In this document: positions 23,690 to 34,577 of the stretch, piece by piece | How the letters are laid out: the number at the start of each line of letters is the position of its first letter | Numbering within the stretch: position 1 is the stretch's first letter | Source of the DNA: Bradysia coprophila | Lineage: Eukaryota > Arthropoda > Insecta > Diptera > Sciaridae | Reading direction: 5' to 3' | Length of the DNA stretch: 64,000 nt | NCBI RefSeq assembly: GCF_014529535.1 | Contig: NW_023503493.1 | Location: forward strand, 22,228,001 to 22,292,000 | Translations under genes and position numbers: made by a program | The notes under the pieces: model-generated | What the model was told of the DNA's origin: nothing | Database searches by the model: none | Seen by the model: only the letters and a program-made list of their open reading frames with translations

Positions 23690-24060
23690 TGTCCCCCCAC
23701 ATAACTCGGCGATTCGCTGATGGTAAATTTTCAGAATCTGTAAAATCGTCTATCAGCGGACGCCTGAGTTTCAATGGTAAACGAATAAACTTGCTGGAGA
23801 CGATAGAGCGTGAAAAACTATGGAACAAATCCGTTATTGGCGGAGAAAAATTTTTGATAGCGGAGATCGCCGTAGAACATGGATTTGAAAATGCAGACCT
23901 CCGCCAATTGCAATATTTTTTTATGACCAGTTACCTCAGATTAAATTTTTAACACTTTGAGGCAATAGAGGAAGAATCAGTCTAGCATGAAACTACGATT
24001 TTTTCTTGAAACTAGAGTTTTCAGTCTCAAAAATTGTAACGCAACAGACCGTAATTGACA
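23690..24060 (+). repeat. Dispersed repeat, copy 2 (core of the foldback)
   Basis: Matches 2,760-3,150 in inverted orientation. An open frame of about 100 codons at 23,644-23,952 crosses it, but the frame is not kept in the other copy, so coding is unlikely. Confidence 0.65.
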
Positions 24061-24464
24061 AAATCTTCCCTTAATGAAAAATCATGGCAAAATAGGTTGT
24101 ATTTCAGTTGTCGGATGCACAAAACATTTTGTGCACCGGGCAACTGAAATACGACATATTTTGCCATGATTTTTTTGTTATGAAATGTCAGGTTTTCCTG
24201 AACGATATAGCGTGCGGGAAAGAAATTTTATCGTGCGAGAACGGTTTTGAATGAATTTTTCCATGACTATTCGATTGAACAAATTTAATATGGTGCATGT
24301 GAAGTTTGAATTTTTTCAAGTAAATTGATGTGCTTTGTCTATTTCAGTTGTCCGGTGCACAAAACGTTGTTCGTACCTCAACAGGAAATGGATTTTTTCA
24401 GCACACGTCCTAATTTTCCTTACTCGCTTCGCTCGTCATTGCCTGTCTTGATACGAAAAATACT

Positions 24465-24591
24465 ATTGACGTGAGTCTAAAAAATTAAAGGAAATGAAGT
24501 CACTAAACACTGAAGAGGAATGATGATGTGATTGACGTGAGTCTAAAAAATTAAAGGAAATGAAGTCACTAAACACTGAAGAGGAATGATG
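24465..24591 (+). repeat. 66-bp tandem duplication in the right foldback arm
   Basis: attgacgtgagtctaaaaaa starts at 24,465 and again at 24,531. Both units run through cactgaagaggaatgatg. The left arm has one unit only. Confidence 0.9.
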
Positions 24592-24924
24592 TCTTAAGCT
24601 TGAACGTAAACATTGTCCTAGTAATTCAAGCGAAACAGGTGTGTCTATACGTGATTATATGCCTTGCACATTATGCAGCTAAAATCGTGGACCGACATGT
24701 AATGTTATATAAACTTTAGAGTAACCGCAAATTTAGTTAAAATACTAGATTAAATTTTACCTTTTAAGCCCCCGGAAAATGAGTTTTACCACCCATGGCT
24801 GATTTTCAGGGAGAGCAGAGAGTAAATAGTGGCTCACGATGGTTTTCTTCACAGTCATTTTATCATATTAGTAAGTAATAACTGGTGCTGAAAAACTCGT
24901 CATTTCCTGTATTGGTACGAAAAA

Positions 24925-25015
24925 TACTATTGTGCATCCGACAACTGAAATACGACCTATTTTGCCATGATTTTTCATTAAGAAATGTCAGTTTTTAACG
25001 AACTATATATCGTGT
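24925..25015 (+). repeat. Extra partial copy of the foldback inner-arm sequence
   Basis: tgcatccgacaactgaaata, then cctattttgccatgattttt and aagaaatgtcag, repeat the sequence at 24,145-24,195 in the same orientation and 24,078-24,130 in inverse orientation. It suggests a second foldback relic directly abutting the first. Confidence 0.65.
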
Positions 25016-28000
25016 TACAAACGCATAGTATGGCTCGTCTTTGTAATGACAATTTACTTACACATAGTATTATAGTAATTTGAAATTGCACCACGTGCAA
25101 AACTCATCACAACATTATATATGTCGAATCGAATCAATCCATTCGCACAAATAAATATTGAGAATGAAAAAATCTCAATTTTATGTTACCATCATACACG
25201 TCTGGCATGGTCTTTAAATTTAGAATCTGAAAATAATAATCAACCGAAAAACCATAAAAATCGGCTCCAAACAAAACTTTGCTGTACAATCAAACATTTT
25301 ATCAAGTAAGTAAATTTCTTCATTGGATTTGAATTGATCCCCGTAAATTGCTATGTTGTACGAATCGAGCAATTCAAATAAACACAGACATTTTCCTAAC
25401 TTTGTTCTGATTCCACTCTCTGTTTCTGTGTAAAACGATTCTCACTCCACAAAACATGATCTACCCCACACAGAAAAAAAAAATCCTCAATCATTTCCCA
25501 CAAATCTTATCCAAATCCCTTAATTTAACAATATTTTCTGCTCGCAGACTTTGTCTATATACAACATGTGTATATATGTAATATGTACAGACAAACATGT
25601 GAATCACCCCGAAAAAATATACTTTTTTCCGGTGCAATTTTCCTAGATTGAGTTGAAATTGGTCATTTCGACTAGATTTTCGGTTAAGATAAAAGCATAA
25701 CAACACAAACATACGATTCGCAGTTGATCTCAAGCTGTTTTTGCATCCAATAATAAAAATTCGATAAAAATAAAAGAAGATAGCTCCGCACAGGAAAATT
25801 CAACATTTTCAAATCGAAAGTCAGTGGATGGCGGTGGGGAGGAAAACATTTTGTTATGGCCATTGTTTTTCGATTTGAATGCAAATTACAGTCGATCTTT
25901 CGAAATCATTACAGCGATATGTTGACTAATCATCACTGCAACGATTCAGTGTGTTAGTAGTAATAAAGTTTCTTGAAAATGGATTTACCGATAATGAGGG
26001 TAATTTATTAAACGAAGATAAAAATTCGTCAAGAAGCGAATAAATAGAGAGAGAAAAAAATTAAATAACATCGACCATAATGGTGGACCACCCTTCGGCA
26101 GGAAGAACAATAAAAGAAGATGCTATCTCAAATTGAAATCATCATCTTCTCCTTAAACTGCTAAACGGTTTGAGATTGTGAGTGAGCAAATCGTTTAGCT
26201 ATATTACGGGACGAGTATATCTTATCGTTCTACACAAATAACGACAGGGTCTATAATAGTTGGAAGTAGAGTACATAAAGATGTATAGAGGAAAGTGGAT
26301 ATAACGAATAAAAATAAAGTGTCTTATATCTCTTGATAATGCTTTGATTAAGATACAGAGTAGAGGAGGATGCGGTTTTTTTTCGTCTTCGTTTCGTTGT
26401 ATGGCAATTTGTTGTAGATGAGTTTTTGCAGATTTTGTGTATAATAAATCTAACAAGCTGCTTCGTGGATTTTGTGCTTAGATGCATGCTGATGTCGATG
26501 CTTGATTTTTGGATTATCCATGTTCTGATATGATTCAAATAGGAAAAGTTCTGGAACATTTTCTTCAAATTTGCATCTTGAGTTGAATGCCTATGTGTTA
26601 GAACATTTAAAAGATTTTATCGTCACTACATGCTACTATGTCTAATCGACTACGACGTCATCTCATTTGCCTGTAAATCAACTTTTAGGAATATTGATGT
26701 ACTCCTGTACCTATGTACCGGTACTTGAGATACATAGGTACAGGAGTACACTGAAGTTAATTTCGGAATTTATTGTACATAATTATACCAAAAGCTTGTG
26801 TAATTTCGCTCGTTTTTAGGTTTTAATGGAAATTATTTGTTTGACATTGTAGGGGACAGAAAAGATTTTCCTCCCAGAAATGTCCAAAATAGAGCCTGGG
26901 AAGGTCTTGCGTCTCGTGACTCTCTGTTTAAGCTCTTTCTGCATCGACAAAAGGTAGATAGTGGTTATTTGGGATACCTATTCAAGAGTTTTCAGCACTG
27001 TCATTTCAGTACTTACTCTCCTCTTCTCTTACTCGTTCCTATTCAAAGTTTAAGAAAAAATCGTATTTCACAGTGAAAATGAAATGTACCACTATGAAAG
27101 CATTTTTCTGTAATTAAACTGTTTTAATGACTTTTTTCACTTGGCATTTCCACCGTTTTGCCAGTTTTTACTATATGTATTTCCTAAAAATAAGTGATAC
27201 CATCATGATTCACTTTCTACCGTGTTCTAAGACCTTTGAGCTATAAAAAATTTAGGTAGAATTTTTGTTCCCTTCTGAATGGGATGGGAAACCGGTTTTA
27301 CTAGTTTGAATATCGGTTTTCTACAGAAAAAGGTGTCGAAACTAATGAAACTTTCCTAAAAAAAATCAATAAACTAGAAAGACAGATGAAAGCGAATATC
27401 TTTGCCTTTCAAATTTACTAGAAGTACCTGCATTACATTATTTCAGCCCTATTTGCCCGGAAGTACATGCAATTACCTTTCTAATGACACCCCACACGAC
27501 CCTGTACGCCGTACAGTGTACGGCTCCTGTAACTTTAGAAATTTTTGTAAGAAAAGTGTATGTTTTCTGTATTTGATGACCTCTTACCAGCCACACAAGC
27601 TTCGAAGAATTTTTCTAAAGTGGTTTTGGCTTCTGGGGTCGAATACCTTACTGGGCACATATAAAAAATTCCAATAGAAAAGGCTTCCGATTTCGGTCTT
27701 CTGTTTTTCAGAAGAATCCCTCAGATCAGTTCATAAGAAAAAACAGTTCTTATCATTACTGTTTCAGAGAAATTTGATTTTTAAGTTTTTGATAAAACTA
27801 TTTTCCCAAAGAGAAAATCGCTTTTCTATTTTCGAGAAAAATGTCATAAAATGTTCCAAAATGTTGCTTTACATGTAGAATACACTGTGTTCAATACAAA
27901 TAAATACAATAAAACGTAAAATCCAGCGGAGCCCTTTTTGAGACACATGCTAAAGAACTTAACTATGAACCAATTAAGTGCAACGAGTTTGGAAATGTGT

Positions 28001-29751
28001 TCATCATTCAAGTAAGAGCGCATGCCATCTATAAGCATCAACTAGTTTGTTCTATTCTAAGTGTGTTTTCACGTACATGCGGAATCGAGATCCTAACCAG
28101 AACTGTTTATCTGGACTACTCTAAAGTGGTACAACAATAAAATTGAAGTTTTTTCATTCTCATAATAGTCTTGTATGTTTAAAATGGCAAACAACAATAT
28201 CATTCAAGTTAAATGCCATTTTCCTTTTCAAATCGATTATGCCAAACGAAAACTGTTCGAAAAGTTTACGCAAAAAAAGAGACGATGAAGCAAAATAAAG
28301 AAAATCCAAATATTTAGTCAATAAAATCATTATGGTACTTGAAGACAAGAAAAAAGAAGAAATCAAAAGGGAAGACAATCGGTAAAAATCAAACCACAAA
28401 CCACTAAAAAGACTCTAAATCTAATCTTGAACAGTAATTCAAGTTTTCCTAGCTGGATATTCAATTTCATTCTTCCAATATTATATCAGAAAATTGACTT
28501 GAGTTAGCAATTTTTCACTGCGTACACTTCACTTCTTAACCAAATAGACGATAAGTTTTCCGATTTTCCGCTTCGTATACATACAAATTCAACGACACAA
28601 TTCATTCAGATTTTAAACAGAACTAGAAAAAGGCGTTACACTTTAACCAGAAATATTTTACTTTATCAACGAAATGAAAGGAAAAAAAGTCAAATAGAAT
28701 AAAAAAAAGTTTCCAACATACACACTTAACACAACCAATCCAGCAGTGTGGAAATTGTTTAAATGAAAATTTAATTTTTTTTTCTCTCGTTCTCTGTTTC
28801 TATCCTATTATTAAATAAATATATATATCTTGTATATACATTCCGGGAATAGCGCATTCATTCTGTCATTCATACACTTCAATGGATCTATTGTATTTAT
28901 CCGAATAACGGTTTCCCATTCAACATTAATTAAGACTGTATTAATATCCCCGAAATCCAAAAATTTAATCCATTATCCGTGTATTATATGGAAAATCAAT
29001 CAACTCGTAATTTCATTTAACAACAACAAACAAAATCACATAATTTGTAAACGATTTCATTATGCTCAATTGCGCCCAATTAAATTGGCTCCCCTCTTGA
29101 AGGGAAGTTTCTTTCATCATGTCAATAAAACATTATCAAAAATATAACGTTTGTATTTATACATTGCCGGAATTCTATATGACACAATATATTATATATG
29201 AGCGTATATATTATTATGTAATATTATGAACACACCATATTATAACGAAGACAAAAAACTGAAATTATTATATTTGAATTTGTCCAATGTGAGTATAGCA
29301 TGTTCAGGCACAATGTAACGTATCCGACCCAATAATTGAACTATTCCTAATAAATGAACGCATCGCCACAATTTTAAAGTGAACGATATTTTACGAGTAT
29401 ATAAAATGCTAAATTCGATTTAACGTTTGATCTAGATTGCCATGACCAGCATAGTCATTTTTCATAAGTCGTTTGAAGATTCGATATCTTACAAATTCCA
29501 AAATAATTATAACGTTATTCTACAGTCGCCTGAAACTCTTCCAAGCCAAATTTATTCGGTAAGCAAACGATTATCAAATTTAATGTTTTATGTGGTTCGG
29601 TTAAGCCTAAAGTGAAAAATGTTTATCAGATCACAGATTAAATTGTGTTGTGATTCCTTTAACGTGCTAATTTCTGTATTGAATATGTAATGATTGCAAA
29701 AAATTAAGTAAAAAGTAAAGCGAAATCCAGATTTTATGAACGTTCCTAATT
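25016..29751. other. No gene recognised (4.7 kb); hairpin at 26,698-26,750
   Basis: AT-rich; several frames of 60-105 codons exist on both strands, but none shows a known domain or a convincing splice chain. The one distinct structure is a perfect 20-bp inverted repeat (tgtactcctgtacctatgta at 26,698-26,717 against 26,731-26,750) with a 13-nt loop. Confidence 0.45.
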
Positions 29752-29838
29752 TTGAACGCTCATCCGAACCTATTGCAGCTTAGCTTTTCGCAAGCGCTGA
29801 TATTGATGTTATCGCGAATTTCATTTTCAGTTTTCAAT

Positions 29839-32102
29839 ATGGGTCGCACTAAACCACAGTCGAATAAGAAGTACTCAGAACAGCAACTTTTCTCCGCGAT
29901 ACAAGCGGTAAAAAATGGTCTCAGTCAATTTGCAGCGGCGAAGAAGTTCTCTGTACCGAGATCAACTTTGTTCAATAAGATCACTGGCAAGACGTTGATA
30001 GGAAAAAAACCTGGACCCACCACAGTGTTGCTACCGGAAGAGGAACGAACCATCGAAAAGTGGGTTTTCGGATTGGCTGTGCGGGGATTCCCTGTAACTA
30101 AGCGGCAGCTAAAACGATCCATTCAGTTGTATCTCAATATCAACAAAAGAAAAACCGTCTTTAAGAATAACCTACCGGGCCGAAAATGGTACAACTCGTT
30201 CCGTCAACGACATCCGAAAATATCTGAGAAAATTTCTCAGAACCTTACGTTGCGTCGTGCTGCAGTGAGTGCAGACAAAATCAGAGAATGGCATGCCGAA
30301 GTTATGAAGTACTGCGAAGAACATGACCTAATGGACGCTTTGAATGATCCGTCGCGTGTGTTCAATATGGATGAGAAGGGGTTTATTTTGACTCCCGGCA
30401 AAGAGGTGGTCCTGGTTCAACGAGGTGACAAAGCAGTATATAATCGATCCAAAAACGATGAGAAGGAATGCGTTACAGCATTGTTAGGCGGAAGTGCATC
30501 TGGAAAAATGACACCGCCGATGATGGTACATTCTTATAAGCGAATGCCTGCTGCAATTTTGGCTAGCAATCCTGCTAAGTGGAGTGTTGGTATATCGGAT
30601 AATGGCTGGCAGACTCAGCAAACATTTCACGACTATATGGTCAACATATTTTACAAATGGTTGTTGGAGGAAAGAATTCAGTTGCCAGTGATCGTTTTCA
30701 TTGATGGGCACAAGTCGCACGTATCTTTAACGTTGAGCGATTTTTGTGCCGAACATCAGATCGAGTTAATTGCATTGTATCCGAACTCAACGCACCTGAC
30801 ACAGCCAATGGACGTGGGGGTTTTCAAGCCGCTCAATGTTTCATGGACCAATCAAGCAAAGGACTGGCGTCTTCAAAATCAGTACGCAAAGATCGAAAAA
30901 AAAGACGTCGCGCCCATTCTTGAGAAAGCGATTAATGGTATAAAGTATGGCGAGCATTTAAAGAACGCTTTTCGAAAAAGTGGAATTTACCCATTCAATA
31001 TCGAGAACATCGACCTTTCAAGAGTGCTACCGACTCTCACAGAATCTGCATCACAACAGGAACAACTGTGGAACCCACAAAACGAACACACCTCGGAGAT
31101 CGTAAATTCATTGCCGGATGAGAACGCTGCTGTTGCTTCGTTGCAACATTTCGAACAAGTCATGGGCAGCAGCCTTTTAAACTCATTCCGGTTGTCAGGC
31201 GATGTTTGGACTGGTGCAAAGGAATATTCTGTGCTGTTCACAATTTGGAAGCAGATGTACGCGGCAGCCGCTAAGTCGATCTCGTCAGAAAACTCAGGCG
31301 CAATGATTGTAGATGTCGTCAAAATCGATGAATCGATTGTGGAATTCACTCAAGACAATGACATTTGTTTCATCGTCGACGATAGTACGTGGTCAACGGA
31401 AGGTAATACAAAACGACCTCAACTGTTGCCACCATTCGAATTTTCATTTTTTATTTTAGAGATGGATTCCATTGTCGAGTTGGATACAGCTTTGGTACAA
31501 AACAATATTGTAAACGTCGCCTCGCCGGCATCAAAATGTCAAACGATGATCCCTGTTACAATCGAAGACCCCAGTCCTGAAATTGCTTTGAACGGTGAAG
31601 GTTGTCCTGAAATACAAGATGGAGAATCGAGTGTTACTGACGAGACAACGGACTGTATCCAGAAAAGTTGTGGTGAGTTGTTTGACTGAATTGTTCAAAA
31701 CAAAAACATCACCGACACTCACATTTTGCAGATGCCGAAGAACCACATGAGAATTTCAATTCGGACGCTTTCAAGGAAGCGTTCTTCTGGCCGGCACAGG
31801 TTCCAAAAAAAGCGAAGAAGGAAAGTGGTCCACGAATTTCATCTGTTATGACAAGCGACGACTGGCGTGAACACGAACGGTTTAAAATGCAAGAGAAGCA
31901 GCAACAACAGGCAGCTAAAGATGCGCGTAAGGTTGCCAGGGAAAAGAAGAAATTGGAAACAGCGAAAATGGCCGCCGAAAAAAATAAATTAAAAGAGCAA
32001 AAGGCTGCTCTAGCGAAGAAGGCGGCTGAGGCTAAAAAACTGACGAAGATTGCCCGGAGCAAAACACAAAATCGCGGGCGTAGAGCTAAGATTGAAAATT
32101 GA
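29839..32102 (+). CDS. pogo/Tigger-type DDE transposase (or derived gene), spliced
   Basis: Exons are 29,839-31,672 and 31,732-32,102. The 59-bp intron has GTGAGT...GCAG borders and its phase closes, giving 734 residues. Residues about 10-55 form a psq-type (CENP-B-like) HTH (YSEQQLFSAIQAVKNGLSQF...). A CENP-B-like second DNA-binding region follows, then a DDE_1 catalytic core: D178 in FNMDEKGF, D289 in FIDGHKSH and D325 in LTQPMDVGVF. The C-terminus is a lysine-rich coiled coil. I chose the ATG at 29,839 (MGRTKPQSN), the usual start of this family. The frame is open from 29,752, but ttttcag just upstream looks like a 3' splice site, so a 5' UTR intron is possible. AATAAA lies at 32,191. The ORF is undamaged and all three catalytic residues are kept. 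I could not find terminal inverted repeats with TA duplications, so it may be either a live transposon or a domesticated gene. Confidence 0.88.
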
Positions 32103-33395
32103 CTTTCCAGTCGCTCGAAAACTTTTGTGATATGTACAAACTGATAACACGCACGACTTGTCCAACTGGTAAAAATTAAATGAACTGAGAAATAAACGTT
32201 GGAATCAAAACCTGTCTGTGCATCTCATGTTATTGTTCTCTTCTATGACGACCAATTAAAAGCTGAAATGTCCCTGCAGTGTACTTCTGTCTCGCTTGAA
32301 TGAACAGATCAACTACTAATAATCTTGTACATGTGGACAACATTTCTAAAATCGATGAATTCTAACCGTAAAGCTACCATAAAATTGGTTTTGTCCGCAA
32401 TTCTGCATGTTCACAATTTGGAGCATACGTTCATCATTATTGGAACACACATAAATGATATGTCCACTAATACCATCACGTGTACTTTCTTGACAATTTC
32501 TTATATTGTTAACTTCAAGCTCTGATTTTGCTTGAATTTTTCATTTTACCTAGCTTGTGGATTCATTCGAAATGTTAAAAAACTACTAAAAGAGGAATCA
32601 GCACTTCAGCAACATTATTCTGACAAAAACACTTCTTAGCATCGGCTATCTGTTCACTATTTGGGTCGGAAACGTTATTCATTTACCTATTACACAGCTC
32701 CAAAAAGGATCGAAACAAAAATGATTGGTCTATGATTTAAGGTAATGTAAATGTCACTAATGAACTAACTAGAAAGGTAAGTCACCATCGAAGGGGCTAT
32801 TTAACGTTTAGTAAATTAAAATTCGTGGTCATAACTTCTCCTAATCGTTCATGATCACTCAAACTAAAATTTCCTATACTTCCGTGATATCGAAGCTATT
32901 GTGAAAAATGAATTTATTCATTCGGATTCTACAGATAAAATTTAGAATTTTGTGAAAGAGTTACCATTTATTTTTATAAAGAGTTATGTGTAGAGAATGG
33001 TGAAGACCATTTAAAAACATTTCTAGAAATATGGAATTCGTTACAAGTTTAGCTTTAAGCTTTGCGAGTTTAGAAGTGATGAGAAATCAAAAATTGTATC
33101 ACTATCTATGCAGCGTCTATGTTTTGTTCGAACTTAGGATTTATTGTCACTTTGATGGACTTTCAACAAATTGATTCAAATCTTTTACTTCATCTCTGAT
33201 CTTCATCATTATTATATAATAGGTTGATTGCTTATTTTTGTCGTTGATGCCTAATTGCAACAAGTAAAATAAAGTCCGATTGCACCAGTGGGGAGGATGA
33301 AACGCGACTGTCCCAAATTCTTTGTATATTGAAACACAGGCTTCCAGGAAGTGATATTGTGACACCGTGTGAAGTGTTAGCATCTGTGTTTCATG
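32103..33395. other. 3' end of the pogo-like gene, then no gene seen
   Basis: Poly(A) signal AATAAA at 32,191-32,196. Beyond it only chance frames were found up to the SINE. Confidence 0.5.
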
Positions 33396-33898
33396 ATTGG
33401 ATTGGATTGGATTGTATGATAAGGGGGTTAGCCCAGCTCCTAAGCCTCTAGTGGGCCTGTTGTGCTATTGCACAAGTCACTTGATCATATGAATAGTCAT
33501 TTTTTCATCATATCTCTCCCGACTCAGATAGTTCACAAATCGACCGTGTAAACGTCCCATACATTGTGAATTCTCTAAGCCACGAGTGGCGTGCGAAGAC
33601 CACAACCATCACTAATGACTAGTCGTTCATAGATGGCGCTTATCCTACAGTATATTGTGAACTGTGTCATTGACATTATGTCAATATGGCGTGATTGTTG
33701 CGAAGAAATGGAATATTGGATTTCTTGAAATTTGCGACTTTGTTACGGTCCTACAGCCATTAGATAACTAATAGCTAGTGGTTAATCACCAAGTGATTAG
33801 AATAAAACCAGGCAAACATTGTTGCACCGGGAGTCGTACCAGGGACCTCTTGGGTATGAGTCCTATGCTCTACCGATTGAACTACCTGAATGACTACC
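33396..33898 (-). mobile_element. tRNA-derived SINE, copy 1
   Basis: On the minus strand, about 33,895-33,822 reads like a tRNA: an A box tagttcaatcggtagagca, a CAT anticodon-like loop (ggactcatacccaag) and a B box ggtacgactcc. It then runs into an unrelated body and ends with the simple repeat (CAATC)n near 33,396-33,415. The segment just before that tail (cacaacaggcccactagagg) resembles the 3' end of the LINE at 34,458. RNA polymerase III transcription and LINE-assisted mobilisation are inferred. Confidence 0.75.
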
Positions 33899-34457
33899 TC
33901 ATGATTGGGTCTACGTAATTCTAACTTCTTGGTGATTGTATAGCTTGTCTATCCAGACCGAATGAATGACCTAATTTTAACGTTGCTTCATGTCATCATC
34001 GGCCTGGATAAGAAACGTTTGCTATGCGAACAGAGAAAACAGAAAGATAAATTTATCGAGCATGTTCACTGTAACAATAACGAAATTGCTTTATCACATA
34101 AGCACGTGACTAAATGTTCTACCCGTATAGATCCTGTCGAACCAAGACTCTCTACTCTACATACAATTTATGAAAATGTATTTAAATTAATGCTAAACCG
34201 ACTATCGTCATCATTCGTGTCGTATGTCAATATAGTTCTATTTCCATGTTCTTTTTTTATATTTTGTATCTCCTAAATAATTGATAGACAATTTTCCCTG
34301 TCATTTATATGTGGAAGTGAAATAAATTGTATTTGTTCACCGGGCCCAGTGTTCTTATGAACATGTCATATACTCTGAACTGCTTTTAATACATAGAAAT
34401 ACGAATTGTACACGCCATAAAGACAGAGTTTTATTATTTCATGAATAGTCTAGGCGA
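33899..34457. other. No gene recognised
   Basis: A plus-strand frame of 104 codons (33,962-34,276) lacks any known domain and has no splice or homology support. It is most likely chance. Confidence 0.4.
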
Positions 34458-34577
34458 TGTACTTATTTATTTATTTATTTATTAAACAGGGCATCTGTTC
34501 AATTGCTTAAACAGATATGCACGTAGGCCTCTTGTGGACCCATTGTGCCACCCATGTATCGTCATTATGCCAGAATA

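Larger units (their letters stand above)
22251..24873. mobile_element. Large foldback element, about 650-bp inverted arms
   Basis: The left arm is 22,251-22,764 plus 23,432-23,580; the right arm is 24,175-24,873 in reverse orientation. The match covers long distinctive blocks, including tactaatatgataaaatg at the outer end, accacccatggctgattttc, acctgtttcgcttgaatt and gacgagcgaagcgag. The left arm is split by a 664-bp MITE (22,765-23,428). The right arm carries a 66-bp tandem duplication. The core (23,581-24,174) contains the dispersed repeat also found at 2,760-3,150 and a short hairpin at 24,078-24,172. No transposase was seen; foldback class. Confidence 0.85.

Noticed and set aside
23644..23952. 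102-codon plus ORF in the foldback core
   Set aside because: The frame is not conserved in the other repeat copy (2,760-3,150); no domain.
33822..33895. tRNA-Met gene on the minus strand
   Set aside because: The anticodon-like CAT is present, but the T stem has a mismatch, the acceptor stem is degenerate, and a SINE body and simple-repeat tail follow.
33962..34276. 104-codon plus ORF
   Set aside because: No recognisable domain, no repeat or homology support, and it lies between a SINE and a LINE. Chance is the simplest reading.
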